From Methylobacterium radiodurans (GTDB lineage: Bacteria > Pseudomonadota > Alphaproteobacteria > Rhizobiales > Beijerinckiaceae), in NCBI RefSeq assembly GCF_003173735.1, contig NZ_CP029551.1:3372001-3436000 (forward strand): a stretch of DNA of 64,000 nt. Reading direction: 5' to 3'. The notes beneath the pieces were generated by a model that worked only from the letters and a program-made list of their open reading frames with translations, made no database searches and was not told the DNA's origin. A program made the translations under genes and the position numbers. Of this stretch, positions 55,730 to 64,000 are shown in pieces. Positions within the stretch are counted from its first letter, which is position 1; each line of letters opens with the position of its first letter.

Positions 55730-56224
55730 TCAGTTCCCCGCCATCACCAGCGCCCAGTAGCGGCGGTAGCGCGTCTCGGGCGCGTCCACGCGGGCGATAC
55801 CGATGCGGCGGATCTGCGGGATCAGCATGTTGGCGTTGTGCTGGGGCGAGGCCTTCCAGCGGGCGAGCACCTGGTCGAAGGTCTCGGAGCCGGCGCTGAG
55901 GTTCTCGGCCGCGTAGGAGCGGGCGAGGCCCGCCGAGGCCATGCGCGACGTGAAGGTGCCGCCGAGGTCGTGGCTGAGCCTCCCTGCGCGGGCGTTGTTG
56001 CCGGCCTGGAAGGCGGCGGCCTTCGTCAGCCCGGAATCCACAACCACCGGTCCGAGCCCGTGCTGGGCGCGGTAGCGCGAGATCGCGGCGGCGGCTGCCG
56101 TCTCGTCGAGGATCACCGGCAGCGTCGGGGCGGCGACCTCCGGCAGGATGGCCGAGGTGCCGCAGGCGGCCAGGCCCAGCGGCAGGGCGAGGGCGGCGAG
56201 GCGGGCGAAGGGTCGGATCGGCAC
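55730..56224 (-). CDS. CAP-domain lipoprotein (SCP/PR-1 family)
   Basis: 164 residues from GTG 56224. N-terminus: VPIRPFARLAALALPLGLAA, then CG, a lipoprotein signal peptide with lipobox L-A-A-C. The CAP domain follows: AISRYRAQHGLGPVVVD, AGRLSHDLGG with the His, AENLSAG, and WKASPQHNANMLIPQIRRIG with the second His. Bacterial CAP proteins are periplasmic and mostly of unknown role. The acylation would be by Lgt encoded at 51294. The frame continues upstream, but only this start gives a signal peptide. Confidence 0.85.
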   Translation of the reverse strand: MPIRPFARLAALALPLGLAACGTSAILPEVAAPTLPVILDETAAAAAISRYRAQHGLGPVVVDSGLTKAAAFQAGNNARAGRLSHDLGGTFTSRMASAGLARSYAAENLSAGSETFDQVLARWKASPQHNANMLIPQIRRIGIARVDAPETRYRRYWALVMAGN

Positions 56225-56353
56225 AGTGATGGTCGGGGCTCGCGGGCGGGGCGGCCTGCCTCCGGGGCGCCTGCGGCGAAACCGGGGCGGACGGCGGCCC
56301 GCCGGGCGGATCGCGGCCCGGTGTGGCAAGCGAACCACGGCTGGTCCCGGATC

Positions 56354-56485
56354 CCAAAGGTCGAGACCTTTGGCAGGTGCAGGGCAGAGCCCTGCATTTG
56401 GAACCGCCGCCCCGGCTTCGCCGGATCGGAGATTCCAACCCGGGGCGCCGCCCCAGACCCCGCCCAAGGGTGTGACACCCTTGGG
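56354..56485. repeat. Cluster of three perfect palindromes in the CAP/HD-GYP gap
   Basis: Three perfect hairpins lie within 132 bases: CCAAAGGTC-GA-GACCTTTGG (56354-56373), TGCAGGGC-AGA-GCCCTGCA (56378-56396) and CCCAAGGGTGT-G-ACACCCTTGGG (56463-56485). The spacing between them reads as a GC-rich stretch with CCGGCTTCGCCGG. It looks like a mobile palindromic repeat of Methylobacterium-type genomes and is different from the element at 21821. It may also form the 3' end of the HD-GYP transcript. Confidence 0.6.
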
Positions 56486-56495
56486 GATTCCCGGA

Positions 56496-57545
56496 CTACC
56501 CTGCGTGGGCCAGCGCGACGGGGCGGAAGGCGGCCAGCAGCGCCGGGTCGAGATGGCCGCGCTCGCTCCCCATCTGGGCCAGCGCCGCCAGGGGCTCGAT
56601 CGAGGTGCGGTAGGCGCGCCGCTCGGTCAGCGCCGAGTACACGTCGCAGATCGCCACGAGGCGGGTGAGGTCCGAGATCGCCGCGCCCGCGAGCCCGTCG
56701 GGATAGCCCGTGCCGTCGAGGCGCTCGTGGTGGTGGCGCACGGCCGCGATCACTGTAGGCTCGGTGCCGCCCTGCTCCGCCAGGAGGTCGGCGCCGATGG
56801 CGGGGTGGCGCTGCATCAGGCGCCACTCCTCCGGGGTGAGGCGGCCGGGCTTGTTCAGGATCTCGGCAGGGATGCGCGCCTTGCCGATGTCGTGCAGAAG
56901 GGCCGCGCGGGCGAAGCGATGATGATCGGCACTCCCTAAGCCCAGCACGGAGCCGAAGGCGGCGGCGAAGCCCGCCACGCTCAGGGTATGCTGGTAGACG
57001 CCCGCATCGTGCCGCCAGACGGTGTGCAGCCAGTCGCGGATGCCGGCCTCGGCGACTGCCTCCACAACGATCTCGGTGCCGCGCTCGATCTCGGCCGGAT
57101 CGATCCGGGCGCCGAGCGCCGCGCTGTCGAACAGGTCGGCCACCAGGGTCGTGGCGGCACCGCTGCGGGCGAGGAGCGTGCGGGTGCGGGTGCGCTCGGC
57201 CTTCGCGGCGCTCTCCAGCATCGCGAAGATGCCGGCCAGCACGGTCTCGCGCGGCGCGTTCGCGGGCAGGGTCTGGGCGGCGGGCGAGGGGGACGCGCCC
57301 GGCCCGCGGGCAAGCACGAGGCGGGGGACGGCCCGGTCGAGAGCCGCCTCGGCGGCGGCGAGGGCCGGGGCGTCGAGGTCGAGCACCGCGAGACGCGGAC
57401 GGCCCGGCGGCAGGCCGGTGCCGGATTCAGCGGCCCGGCAGGCCGCGACGAGGCCGATCGCCCGCTCAAGCGCCCGGCGCTCGGCCGGGCGGTCCGACAG
57501 CAGAAGGACGAAACCTTCGTCCGGGATCTGGGCGCCCAGTGCCAC
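56496..57545 (-). CDS. HD-GYP domain protein with N-terminal receiver-like region
   Basis: 349 residues from GTG 57545 (GAGGG seven bases upstream). The N-terminal about 90 residues have receiver-like strands (FVLLLSDRPAERRALERAIG, LAVLDLDAP). The HD-GYP domain is intact: LLHDIGKARIPAEILNKPGR, RHPAIGADLLAEQ, HHHERLDGTGYPDGLAG, then CDVYSALTERRAYR. Predicted cyclic-di-GMP phosphodiesterase. Paralogue of 3308-4453 with the same layout; the two differ most in the N-terminal part, so probably they receive different inputs. Confidence 0.87.
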   Translation of the reverse strand: MALGAQIPDEGFVLLLSDRPAERRALERAIGLVAACRAAESGTGLPPGRPRLAVLDLDAPALAAAEAALDRAVPRLVLARGPGASPSPAAQTLPANAPRETVLAGIFAMLESAAKAERTRTRTLLARSGAATTLVADLFDSAALGARIDPAEIERGTEIVVEAVAEAGIRDWLHTVWRHDAGVYQHTLSVAGFAAAFGSVLGLGSADHHRFARAALLHDIGKARIPAEILNKPGRLTPEEWRLMQRHPAIGADLLAEQGGTEPTVIAAVRHHHERLDGTGYPDGLAGAAISDLTRLVAICDVYSALTERRAYRTSIEPLAALAQMGSERGHLDPALLAAFRPVALAHAG

Positions 57546-57686
57546 GTCAGCGCCCTCGGGTCGCTCGGATCAACGATTTGTTGACCCTAACACCGAAATG
57601 GTGAGCAAAACCTTGCGGCGATCACGTCTCGAAAGCGGTCGGCCCGGCCCCGCAAAGACTTCGGGGCCGCACGGCCTCAAACCGCC

Positions 57687-57851
57687 TCAGGCGTAGCGGC
57701 CGGCCGGCACGTCCGGGTAGCGGGTGTGCACGTTGCGGCGCGTGTCGCGGGGCGACTCGAACATGTCAGCCACCTTGACGACCAGCAGGATCTGGACGCC
57801 GACGACCAGGACGGCGAGCGCGACGAGGAGGAAGGGCAGGGCGAAGAGCAT
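57687..57851 (-). CDS. 54-residue membrane protein
   Basis: It starts at ATG 57851. One hydrophobic helix (LFALPFLLVALAVLVVGVQI, then LLVVKVADMF) is followed by a short polar tail ending PDVPAGRYA. No family is recognised. Upstream, at 57918-57943, two palindromes of the TTGG-N4-CCAA type lie 67-92 bases before its start, suggesting regulation by the GntR protein encoded at 58185. Confidence 0.55.
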   Translation of the reverse strand: MLFALPFLLVALAVLVVGVQILLVVKVADMFESPRDTRRNVHTRYPDVPAGRYA

Positions 57852-57917
57852 GGGTTCGGACCGGAACGTGCGTCGTTGGCGATGTTGCATCGCCGTAATC
57901 GCATGTTGCGCCGCAAA

Positions 57918-57943
57918 TTGGCATACCAAGCTTGGCATGCCAA
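57918..57943. promoter_or_regulatory. Tandem operator-like palindromes TTGGCATACCAA and TTGGCATGCCAA
   Basis: Two 12-base sites, two bases apart, at 57918-57929 and 57932-57943. The second is a perfect palindrome. Both fit TTGG-N4-CCAA, seen again at 59008-59019, and resemble operators of FCD-type GntR regulators. They lie upstream of the 54-residue membrane protein. In the rest of the 333-base gap (57944-58184) I see no supported gene. Confidence 0.5.
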
Positions 57944-58184
57944 ATATGCTACCGGTGCATGGATGATCCGCCTTCGTCAACTTCCGTTAAGAATCTTCGA
58001 TCCAATCCGGCGACGCGGCGCGCCGAGCGCATGACCGGACGCTGAACCTGTGACGCATCAGTCTTGTGCGGCGCGGCAAGACCGGGAAGGGGGGCTGCGC
58101 ATATGACCCTCCCCGCGCGTGCGGACACCGGCACCGAGGTCGGCACGGGCCGGGTCGGGCTTGGGGGCCTGTCCTGCGGCCGGA

Positions 58185-58877
58185 TCAGTCGAGATAGTGG
58201 CCGTAGGTATCCACGTGCCGGGCAAGCCCGAGGCCATGGTCGCGCACCAGCCGCTCGGCGAGTTCCGCCTCACGGGCCTCCAGCGCCTTGATGATCTCCA
58301 CGTGCTCGCGGATCGAGCTCTCGGCCCGCTCTCCCTGGCGGAGAGCCGTGTTGCGGATGCCGCGGACGTGCATCAGCAGATTGCTCGACAGGCTCGCGAT
58401 CGCCTCGCACTGGCCGAGCGAGATGATCTTCTGGTGGAAGCGGATGTTGGCGTCCGAGTACTCGTCGAGGTGCTCGGCGGGGCGGCCCTCGTAGAATTCC
58501 GGGAACTCGGTGCGCAGGGATTGCAACTGCGCGTCGCTCGCCCGGGTGCAGGCGAGGCGGGCCGCCATGCTCTCCAACGCCGCCCAGGCGTGGATCATGC
58601 CGACGATCTCGGCCTTGGTCTTCTTGATCACGAAGATGCCGCGGCGCGCCTCGGAGCGCACGAAGCCTTCCTGCTCCAGCACGGTGAGCGCCTCGCGCAC
58701 CGGCGTGCGGCTGACGCCGAGATCCTGCGAGAGCTTGCGCTCGTCCAGCCGCACCTCGTCGGGGCGGCCGTACAGGTCCATGTTGGTGATGGCGGATTTC
58801 AGCGCCTCGTAGGCCAGCGTGCGCAGGCTCGAACTCGCGACGATCGGCTTGATGCTGAACTGGTCGCTGTTGGACAT
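58185..58877 (-). CDS. GntR family transcriptional regulator, FCD type
   Basis: 230 residues from ATG 58877; a start at 58895 is possible. The winged helix-turn-helix is DERKLSQDLGVSRTPVREAL, then TVLEQEGFVRSEARRGIFVI (about residues 45-85). The FCD ligand domain follows (about 95-225) with metal-binding-like residues in DANIRFHQKII and REHVEIIKALEAREAE. FCD regulators sense small carboxylates or sugar acids. It is divergent from the class II aldolase gene, with a palindromic site in between, so it probably controls that gene and itself. Confidence 0.9.
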   Translation of the reverse strand: MSNSDQFSIKPIVASSSLRTLAYEALKSAITNMDLYGRPDEVRLDERKLSQDLGVSRTPVREALTVLEQEGFVRSEARRGIFVIKKTKAEIVGMIHAWAALESMAARLACTRASDAQLQSLRTEFPEFYEGRPAEHLDEYSDANIRFHQKIISLGQCEAIASLSSNLLMHVRGIRNTALRQGERAESSIREHVEIIKALEAREAELAERLVRDHGLGLARHVDTYGHYLD

Positions 58878-59000
58878 CCTGAATCCAGACTTCACCGGCT
58901 GCTGCGCCGCTCCGTGAGTCGAGACCTAGCCGAAAGTGCAGGCAACTCAAAGCCACCCGGGCCGGGTGCCCACAGCGGCGGCATGTGTGGGCTGGGGATA

Positions 59001-59019
59001 TTGGCATTTGGAATGCCAA
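59001..59019. promoter_or_regulatory. Operator-like palindrome between gntR and the class II aldolase gene
   Basis: TTGGCAT (59001-59007) and ATGCCAA (59013-59019) form a 7-bp inverted repeat around TTGGA. Overlapping it, TTGGAATGCCAA (59008-59019) fits the TTGG-N4-CCAA pattern of the sites at 57918 and 57932. It lies 124 bases from either start codon. Confidence 0.5.
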
Positions 59020-59142
59020 ATGTCGAAGCCTTCGTCCAGCCGCTCATACGGGTAGCGCGCGGTGCCAGCCGCGGGCTAGACCCTTCCGGTGCCGGCAGGG
59101 CGCCGGGTCCTTTCTCTCCGCATCGTCCCGAAGGGACCGCAC

Positions 59143-59796
59143 ATGGCACGCCACGACGCCTTCCGGATCCGACAATCGATCGTCGAGGCCGCCCGCAGCC
59201 TCGACGCCCTCGGGCTCACCCAGGGCACATCCGGCAACGTCTCGCTGCGCCACGCGGACGGGCTGCTGATCACACCCTCCGGCCTGCCCTATGCCCGCAT
59301 GAGCCCGGACGACATCGTGTTCATGCGCCTCGACGGCACCTACGAGCACCCGCTCAAGCCCTCCTCGGAATGGCGCTTCCACCGGGACATCCTGGCACGC
59401 CGGCCGGAGGTGAACGCGGTGGTGCACGCCCACCCGATCTACTGCACGGCCTTCGCCATGTGCCGGCGGGAGATCCCGGCGGTGCACTACATGATCGCGG
59501 CGGCGGGCGGCCCGACGGTCCGCTGCGCGCCCTACGCCACCTTCGGCACGGAGGAACTCTCCGCCCACGCGCTGGCGGCGCTGGAAGACCGGACCTGCTG
59601 CCTGCTCGCCAACCACGGCATGATCGCGACCGGGCCGGACCTCGAGAAGGCGCTCTGGCTCGCGGTGGAGCTGGAGACGCTGTGCCGGCAATACGCGGTG
59701 GCGCTGCAGGTCGGCACGCCGGTGGTGCTGCCGGACGACGAGATCGCCCGCAACGTCGAGAAGTTCCGCAGCTACGGGCTGAAGGCACAGGGCTGA
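59143..59796 (+). CDS. Class II aldolase/adducin family protein (fuculose-phosphate aldolase-like)
   Basis: 217 residues from ATG 59143. A zinc-dependent aldolase fold: TQGTSGNVSLRHADGLLITP binds phosphate, SSEWRFHRDI supplies the catalytic Glu, VVHAHPIYCTAFAM and LANHGMIA supply zinc-ligand His residues. The family cleaves L-fuculose-1-P, L-ribulose-5-P (epimerase) or related sugar phosphates; the exact substrate is not decided. The FCD regulator next door suggests induction by a sugar acid or metabolite. Confidence 0.87.
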   Translation: MARHDAFRIRQSIVEAARSLDALGLTQGTSGNVSLRHADGLLITPSGLPYARMSPDDIVFMRLDGTYEHPLKPSSEWRFHRDILARRPEVNAVVHAHPIYCTAFAMCRREIPAVHYMIAAAGGPTVRCAPYATFGTEELSAHALAALEDRTCCLLANHGMIATGPDLEKALWLAVELETLCRQYAVALQVGTPVVLPDDEIARNVEKFRSYGLKAQG

Positions 59797-59886
59797 GGAC
59801 AGGCGCGGCGGCGGGAGCGCTGGGCAGCCGGACCGTCTGCCCCTATCAGGGGGGCCGCCGCGTCCGCGCGTCCTCGCGAGTTCCCG

Positions 59887-61629
59887 ATGCTGAAGGCCTT
59901 CCTCGCCTATTACCGGCCCCACCGCACCCTGTTCCTGGTCGACTTCGGCTGCGCCGTGCTCTCGGGCCTGCTCGAACTCGGCTTTCCGATCGCCGTGAAG
60001 CTCTTCGTCGATCGCTTGCTGCCGCAGCAGGACTGGAGCCTGATCGTGCTGGCAGCCGCGGGGCTCGCCGCCCTCTACGTGGCCAATGCCGGCCTGATGG
60101 TGGTGGTGACCTATTGGGGCCACGTGCTCGGCATCAACATCGAGACCACGATGCGGGCCCGCGCCTTCGACCACCTGCAGAAACTCTCCTTCCGCTTCTA
60201 CGACGGCCAGAAGACCGGCCATCTGGTGGCCCGCGTGACGAAGGACCTGGAGGAGATCGGCGAGGTCGCGCATCACGGGCCGGAGGATCTCTTCATCGCC
60301 GTGATGACGCTGTTCGGGGCCTTCGCGCTGATGATCTGGGTCCACCCGCCGCTCGCCCTGATGACGGCCGCGATCCTGCCCGTCATCGCCTTCGTGACCC
60401 TGCGCTACGGCGGGCGCATGACCCGCAACTGGCAGGCCCAGTACGGGCGTGTCGGCGCCTTCAACGCGCGCATCGAGGAGAATGTCGGCGGCGTGCGCGT
60501 GGTGCGGGCCTTCGCCAACGAGGCGCACGAGCGCGCCCTCTTCGCGGCCGACAACGCCCGCTACCGCGCCACCAAGCTCGAGGCCTACCGCATCATGGCG
60601 GCGAGCCTGTCGATCAACTACCTCGGCATGCGCCTCGTCCAGATCGTGGTGCTCCTAGGGGGCGCCGCCTTCGTGGTCCGCGGCGATCTCTCGGCCGGCG
60701 GCTTCGTGGGCTTCCTGCTCTTGGTCGGCGTGTTCTACCGGCCGCTGGAGAAGATCGGCGCGGTGGTCGAGACCTACCCGAAGGGCATCGCGGGATTCCG
60801 GCGCTACATGGCGCTGCTGGGCACGGAGCCCGACATCGCCGACCGGCCGGGCGCGGTAGCGGCCGGACCGCTCTCCGGCGCGATCCGCTTCGAGGACGTC
60901 GCCTTCGGCTACAGCCCGGACCGGCCCGTGCTGCGGGGGCTGAACCTCGCGGTCGCGGCCGGCGAGACGGTTGCCCTCGTGGGCCCCTCGGGCGCGGGCA
61001 AGACCACGCTCTGCTCGCTGATCCCGCGCTTCTACGAGGTCGAGGCCGGGCGCATCACGATCGACGGGCACGACATCCGCGACCTGACGCTCGCGTCGCT
61101 GCGCGGCCAGATCGGCATCGTGCAGCAGGACGTGTTCCTGTTCGCCGGCACGATCCGGGAGAACATCGCGTACGGGCGGCTGGATGCCAGCGAGGCCGAG
61201 ATCCTGGAGGCGGCCCGCCGCGCCCGGCTCAGTGACCTGATCGCCGGGCTGCCCGAGGGGCTCGACACGGTGGTGGGCGAGCGGGGCGTGAAGCTCTCGG
61301 GCGGCCAGAAGCAGCGCATGGCGATCGCCCGGGTCTTCCTGAAGAACCCGCCGATCCTGATCCTCGACGAGGCGACCTCGGCGCTCGACACCGAGACCGA
61401 GCGGGAGATCCAGGCGGCGCTCTCCGAGCTGTCGGCGGGGCGCACGACCCTCGTCATCGCCCACCGGCTGGCAACCGTCCGGCACGCCGACCGCATCGTG
61501 GTGGTGACGGAGGGCGGCATCGTGGAGGAGGGCCGCCACGAGGCGTTGCTGGCCCGCGGCGGCTACTACCGCCGCCTGCACGCGGCGCAGTTCGCCGCCG
61601 CGACCGGGCCGCTGAGCGCTGCGGAGTGA
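59887..61629 (+). CDS. ABC transporter ATP-binding/permease protein (exporter type)
   Basis: 580 residues from ATG 59887. The transmembrane domain (about 1-310) has six helices, including [20 protein letters not shown] and [20 protein letters not shown]. The nucleotide-binding domain has Walker [11 protein letters not shown], signature [13 protein letters not shown], Walker [13 protein letters not shown] and H-loop IAHRLATV. A half-transporter that would dimerise, MsbA-like; the substrate (lipid, peptide or drug) is unknown. It lies 90 bases downstream of the aldolase on the same strand. Confidence 0.92.
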   Translation: MLKAFLAYYRPHRTLFLVDFGCAVLSGLLELGFPIAVKLFVDRLLPQQDWSLIVLAAAGLAALYVANAGLMVVVTYWGHVLGINIETTMRARAFDHLQKLSFRFYDGQKTGHLVARVTKDLEEIGEVAHHGPEDLFIAVMTLFGAFALMIWVHPPLALMTAAILPVIAFVTLRYGGRMTRNWQAQYGRVGAFNARIEENVGGVRVVRAFANEAHERALFAADNARYRATKLEAYRIMAASLSINYLGMRLVQIVVLLGGAAFVVRGDLSAGGFVGFLLLVGVFYRPLEKIGAVVETYPKGIAGFRRYMALLGTEPDIADRPGAVAAGPLSGAIRFEDVAFGYSPDRPVLRGLNLAVAAGETVALVGPSGAGKTTLCSLIPRFYEVEAGRITIDGHDIRDLTLASLRGQIGIVQQDVFLFAGTIRENIAYGRLDASEAEILEAARRARLSDLIAGLPEGLDTVVGERGVKLSGGQKQRMAIARVFLKNPPILILDEATSALDTETEREIQAALSELSAGRTTLVIAHRLATVRHADRIVVVTEGGIVEEGRHEALLARGGYYRRLHAAQFAAATGPLSAAE

Positions 61630-61673
61630 GATGCGCCCGTCGCCCGACACGGGCCGACGGTGACGCCCGCGCT

Positions 61674-61866
61674 CTCCCTCCCCCTCTGCGGGGGGGGGTG
61701 GCATCCGAAGGGGGACGGTCGGGACGAAGTCCCGCAGAGCGGGAGCGACGGTGCAGAACAGGGCTCACCCCTTCATGCCGTTCGCGTCCGATCTGGAAGC
61801 CGGCTTCCCCTCTCCCGACCCGGCCTGACGACCGGCCCACCCTCCCCCGCAGAGGGGGGAGGGAGA
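61674..61866. repeat. Intergenic inverted-repeat element, copy 3
   Basis: Same ends as copies at 21821 and 26287: CCCTCCCCCTCTGCGGGG at the left and the shared right end at 61838-61866, with CCCTCTCCCGACCCGGCCTG inside. It fills about half of the 374-base gap between the ABC exporter and ilvD. The rest of the gap shows no further feature. Confidence 0.75.
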
Positions 61867-62003
61867 ATGCGCGGAACCGAGCCGCCGGAACGGGCCCCCG
61901 GCCACGCTGCATGCCCGCACCGATCCGAACACCCTTGAACCCGGCCCCCTTCAGCCGGCACAAGGCCCAAAATTCCTCCAAGAAAACCCCTTCCGAGACG
62001 CCG

Positions 62004-63833
62004 ATGCCCGCCTACCGCTCCCGCACCACCACCCACGGCCGCAACATGGCCGGCGCCCGCGGCCTCTGGCGCGCCACCGGCATGAAGGATTCCGATTTCG
62101 GCAAGCCGATCATCGCGGTCGTGAACTCCTTCACGCAGTTCGTGCCGGGCCACGTCCACCTGAAGGACCTCGGCCAGCTCGTCGCCCGCGAGATCGAGCA
62201 GGCGGGGGGCGTGGCCAAGGAGTTCAACACCATCGCGGTCGATGACGGCATCGCGATGGGCCACGACGGCATGCTCTACTCGCTGCCCTCGCGCGAGCTG
62301 ATCGCCGACTCGGTCGAGTACATGGTCAACGCGCACTGCGCCGACGCGATGGTGTGCATCTCGAACTGCGACAAGATCACCCCCGGCATGCTGATGGCGG
62401 CGCTCCGCCTCAACATCCCGTGCGTGTTCGTCTCCGGCGGCCCGATGGAGGCCGGCAAGGTCGTGATGAACGGCATCACCCGCAAGTTCGACCTCGTGGA
62501 CGCCATGGTGGCGGCGGCCGACGACCGGGTCTCGGACGCGGACGTCGCGACGATCGAGCGCTCGGCCTGCCCGACCTGCGGCTCGTGCTCGGGCATGTTC
62601 ACGGCCAATTCCATGAACTGCCTCACCGAGGCGCTGGGTCTGGCGCTACCCGGCAACGGCTCGGTTCTGGCGACGCATGCCGACCGCAAGCGCCTCTTCG
62701 TCGAGGCCGGCCATCTCGTGGTGGATCTCGCCCGCCGCCACTACGAGCAGGACGACGCGAGCGTCCTGCCCCGATCCATCGCGAGCTTCGCGGCCTTCGA
62801 GAACGCGATGACGCTCGACATCGCCATGGGCGGCTCGACAAACACGGTGCTGCACTTGCTCGCCGCCGCCCACGAGGGCGAGGTGCCCTTCACCATGGCC
62901 GACATCGACCGGCTCTCGCGCCGCGTGCCGGTGCTGTGCAAGGTCGCCCCGGCGGTCGCCAACGTCCACATGGAGGACGTGCACCGGGCGGGCGGCATCA
63001 TGGGCATCCTGGGCGAGCTCGACCGGGCCGGGCTCCTCGACGCCCGCGCCGGCAACGTCGCGGCGGGCACGCTCGGTGAGGCCCTGGCGCGCTGGGACGT
63101 GCGGCAGAGCGCCAGCCCCGCGGTCCACGAGTTCTACCGGGCGGCGCCCGGCGGCGTGCCGACCCAGGTCGCCTTCAGCCAGGCGGCGCGCTGGGACGAG
63201 CTCGATCTCGACCGGACGGGCGGCGTGATCCGCGACGCGGAGCATGCCTACTCGCGGGACGGCGGCCTGGCCGTCCTGTTCGGCAACCTCGCGGAGGACG
63301 GCTGCATCGTGAAGACCGCGGGCGTCGATGCCTCGATCCTCTCGTTCACCGGCACCGCCCACGTCTTCGAGAGCCAGGACGCGGCGGTCGACGGCATCCT
63401 CAACGGCCGGGTCAAGGCCGGCGAGGTGGTGCTGATCCGCTACGAGGGCCCGCGCGGCGGCCCCGGCATGCAGGAGATGCTTTACCCGACGAGCTACCTG
63501 AAATCGAAGGGCCTCGGTAAAGCCTGCGCGCTCGTCACCGACGGGCGCTTCTCGGGCGGTTCCTCCGGCCTGTCGATCGGCCACGTCTCGCCCGAGGCCG
63601 CCGAGGGCGGCCTGATCGGCCTCGTCGAGCAGGGCGACCGGATCGAGATCGACATTCCGAACCGGCGCATCCATCTCGCGGTCGACCCGGCCGAGCTGGA
63701 GCGGCGGCGGCAGGCACAAGAGCAGCGGGGCTGGCACCCGGCAGCGCCCCGCAAGCGTAAGGTCAGCGCGGCGCTCCGGGCCTACGCGGCGCTGACCACC
63801 AGCGCCGCCAAGGGCGCCGTGCGGAAGATCTGA
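62004..63833 (+). CDS. ilvD: Dihydroxy-acid dehydratase
   Basis: 609 residues from ATG 62004 ([20 protein letters not shown]). It dehydrates 2,3-dihydroxy-acids to 2-keto-acids in Ile/Val/Leu synthesis. Fe-S ligand motifs: [19 protein letters not shown] near residue 120 and [20 protein letters not shown] near 190. Substrate and Mg sites: [20 protein letters not shown] and [20 protein letters not shown]. Length suits IlvD rather than Edd. The open frame upstream to 61626 crosses the repeat and is not coding. Confidence 0.95.
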   Translation: MPAYRSRTTTHGRNMAGARGLWRATGMKDSDFGKPIIAVVNSFTQFVPGHVHLKDLGQLVAREIEQAGGVAKEFNTIAVDDGIAMGHDGMLYSLPSRELIADSVEYMVNAHCADAMVCISNCDKITPGMLMAALRLNIPCVFVSGGPMEAGKVVMNGITRKFDLVDAMVAAADDRVSDADVATIERSACPTCGSCSGMFTANSMNCLTEALGLALPGNGSVLATHADRKRLFVEAGHLVVDLARRHYEQDDASVLPRSIASFAAFENAMTLDIAMGGSTNTVLHLLAAAHEGEVPFTMADIDRLSRRVPVLCKVAPAVANVHMEDVHRAGGIMGILGELDRAGLLDARAGNVAAGTLGEALARWDVRQSASPAVHEFYRAAPGGVPTQVAFSQAARWDELDLDRTGGVIRDAEHAYSRDGGLAVLFGNLAEDGCIVKTAGVDASILSFTGTAHVFESQDAAVDGILNGRVKAGEVVLIRYEGPRGGPGMQEMLYPTSYLKSKGLGKACALVTDGRFSGGSSGLSIGHVSPEAAEGGLIGLVEQGDRIEIDIPNRRIHLAVDPAELERRRQAQEQRGWHPAAPRKRKVSAALRAYAALTTSAAKGAVRKI

Positions 63834-63851
63834 GCGGATTGCAACGGGCGG

Positions 63852-63880
63852 TTGACAGGTGGACCGCCCCGCGCTAGCAG
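63852..63880 (+). promoter_or_regulatory. Candidate housekeeping promoter at the window's end
   Basis: TTGACA (63852-63857), 17 bases, then TAGCAG (63875-63880). The -35 hexamer is perfect, the -10 weak. It would drive something to the right of the window. Nothing else is seen after ilvD. Confidence 0.35.
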
Positions 63881-64000
63881 GCCGGTCTTCGTCCATTCGG
63901 AACGTGGCTCGAGGTGCCCTGATCGGGCGGCCGCGGGCCGCGTCGTCGTTCGACGGACGCGCAAGGGCCGGACTCCACCGGACGCGCGGCAATCAGAAAG

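Noticed and set aside
57949..58146. A 65-codon minus-strand frame in the gntR/membrane-protein gap
   Set aside because: No ribosome-binding site, no recognisable features, and it only fills intergenic sequence.

Overview
The window is very GC-rich, densely coded DNA from an alphaproteobacterial chromosome. It most resembles Methylobacterium/Methylorubrum or another Rhizobiales genus. This assignment is inferred from gene content and not from a database search: a fused transaldolase/phosphoglucose isomerase, a TIGR02300-type acidic zinc-ribbon protein, a DUF6894 protein, NasS-NasT control of nitrate assimilation, a NepR-like domain and an Omp31-type barrel. I see no prophage, integrase, transposase, CRISPR array or rRNA. 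One tRNA (Ala, anticodon GGC) is present.

Layout. 1-4.9 kb: the 3' part of a dCTP deaminase gene, a chemoreceptor, an HD-GYP phosphodiesterase and a small membrane protein. 4.98-13.8 kb (minus strand): a carbon operon of GH15 glucanase/trehalase, transketolase, a transaldolase-PGI fusion, 6-phosphogluconate dehydrogenase and 6-phosphogluconolactonase. 13.9-26.2 kb: a nitrate-assimilation island. Divergent regulators nasT/nasS are followed by a leader and then an FAD reductase, a siroheme nitrite reductase, a CysJ-like reductase, the NasA nitrate reductase and siroheme synthase. 26.5-35.8 kb: alaS, a lytic transglycosylase, a NepR-like/receiver fusion, a transglutaminase, an L,D-transpeptidase, small secreted proteins and an NsrR-like regulator that apparently starts at CTG. 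35.9-45.7 kb: tRNA-Ala, TIGR02300, aroA-cmk-MFS, a second chemoreceptor, moaD-pgsA-uvrC and cheZ. 46-57.9 kb: envelope genes (L,D-transpeptidase, DUF2076, Omp, PgeF, MidA-like methyltransferase, Lgt, cardiolipin synthase, beta-helix and CAP proteins), a second HD-GYP protein and a 54-residue membrane protein. 58-64 kb: a GntR regulator flanked by matching palindromes, a class II aldolase, an ABC exporter and ilvD.

How the parts work together. The nitrate island has the most legible regulation. A near-consensus sigma-54 promoter (GG-N10-GC) predicts transcription starting at the base of a hairpin with an ANTAR-type A1/G4 hexaloop. After that come mutually exclusive antiterminator and terminator hairpins with a U-run. 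This implies an AND gate: nitrogen limitation through NtrC/RpoN, plus nitrate through NasS releasing NasT.

The most novel-looking candidate is the 199-residue protein at 30768-31367. It appears to join a NepR-like anti-sigma-binding helix pair to a complete receiver domain, the reverse arrangement of PhyR. Other points worth attention are the CTG-started NsrR-like gene, a CysJ-like reductase whose flavodoxin domain is replaced by a 4Fe-4S domain, a repeated TTGG-N4-CCAA operator around the GntR gene, and three copies of an intergenic inverted-repeat element.
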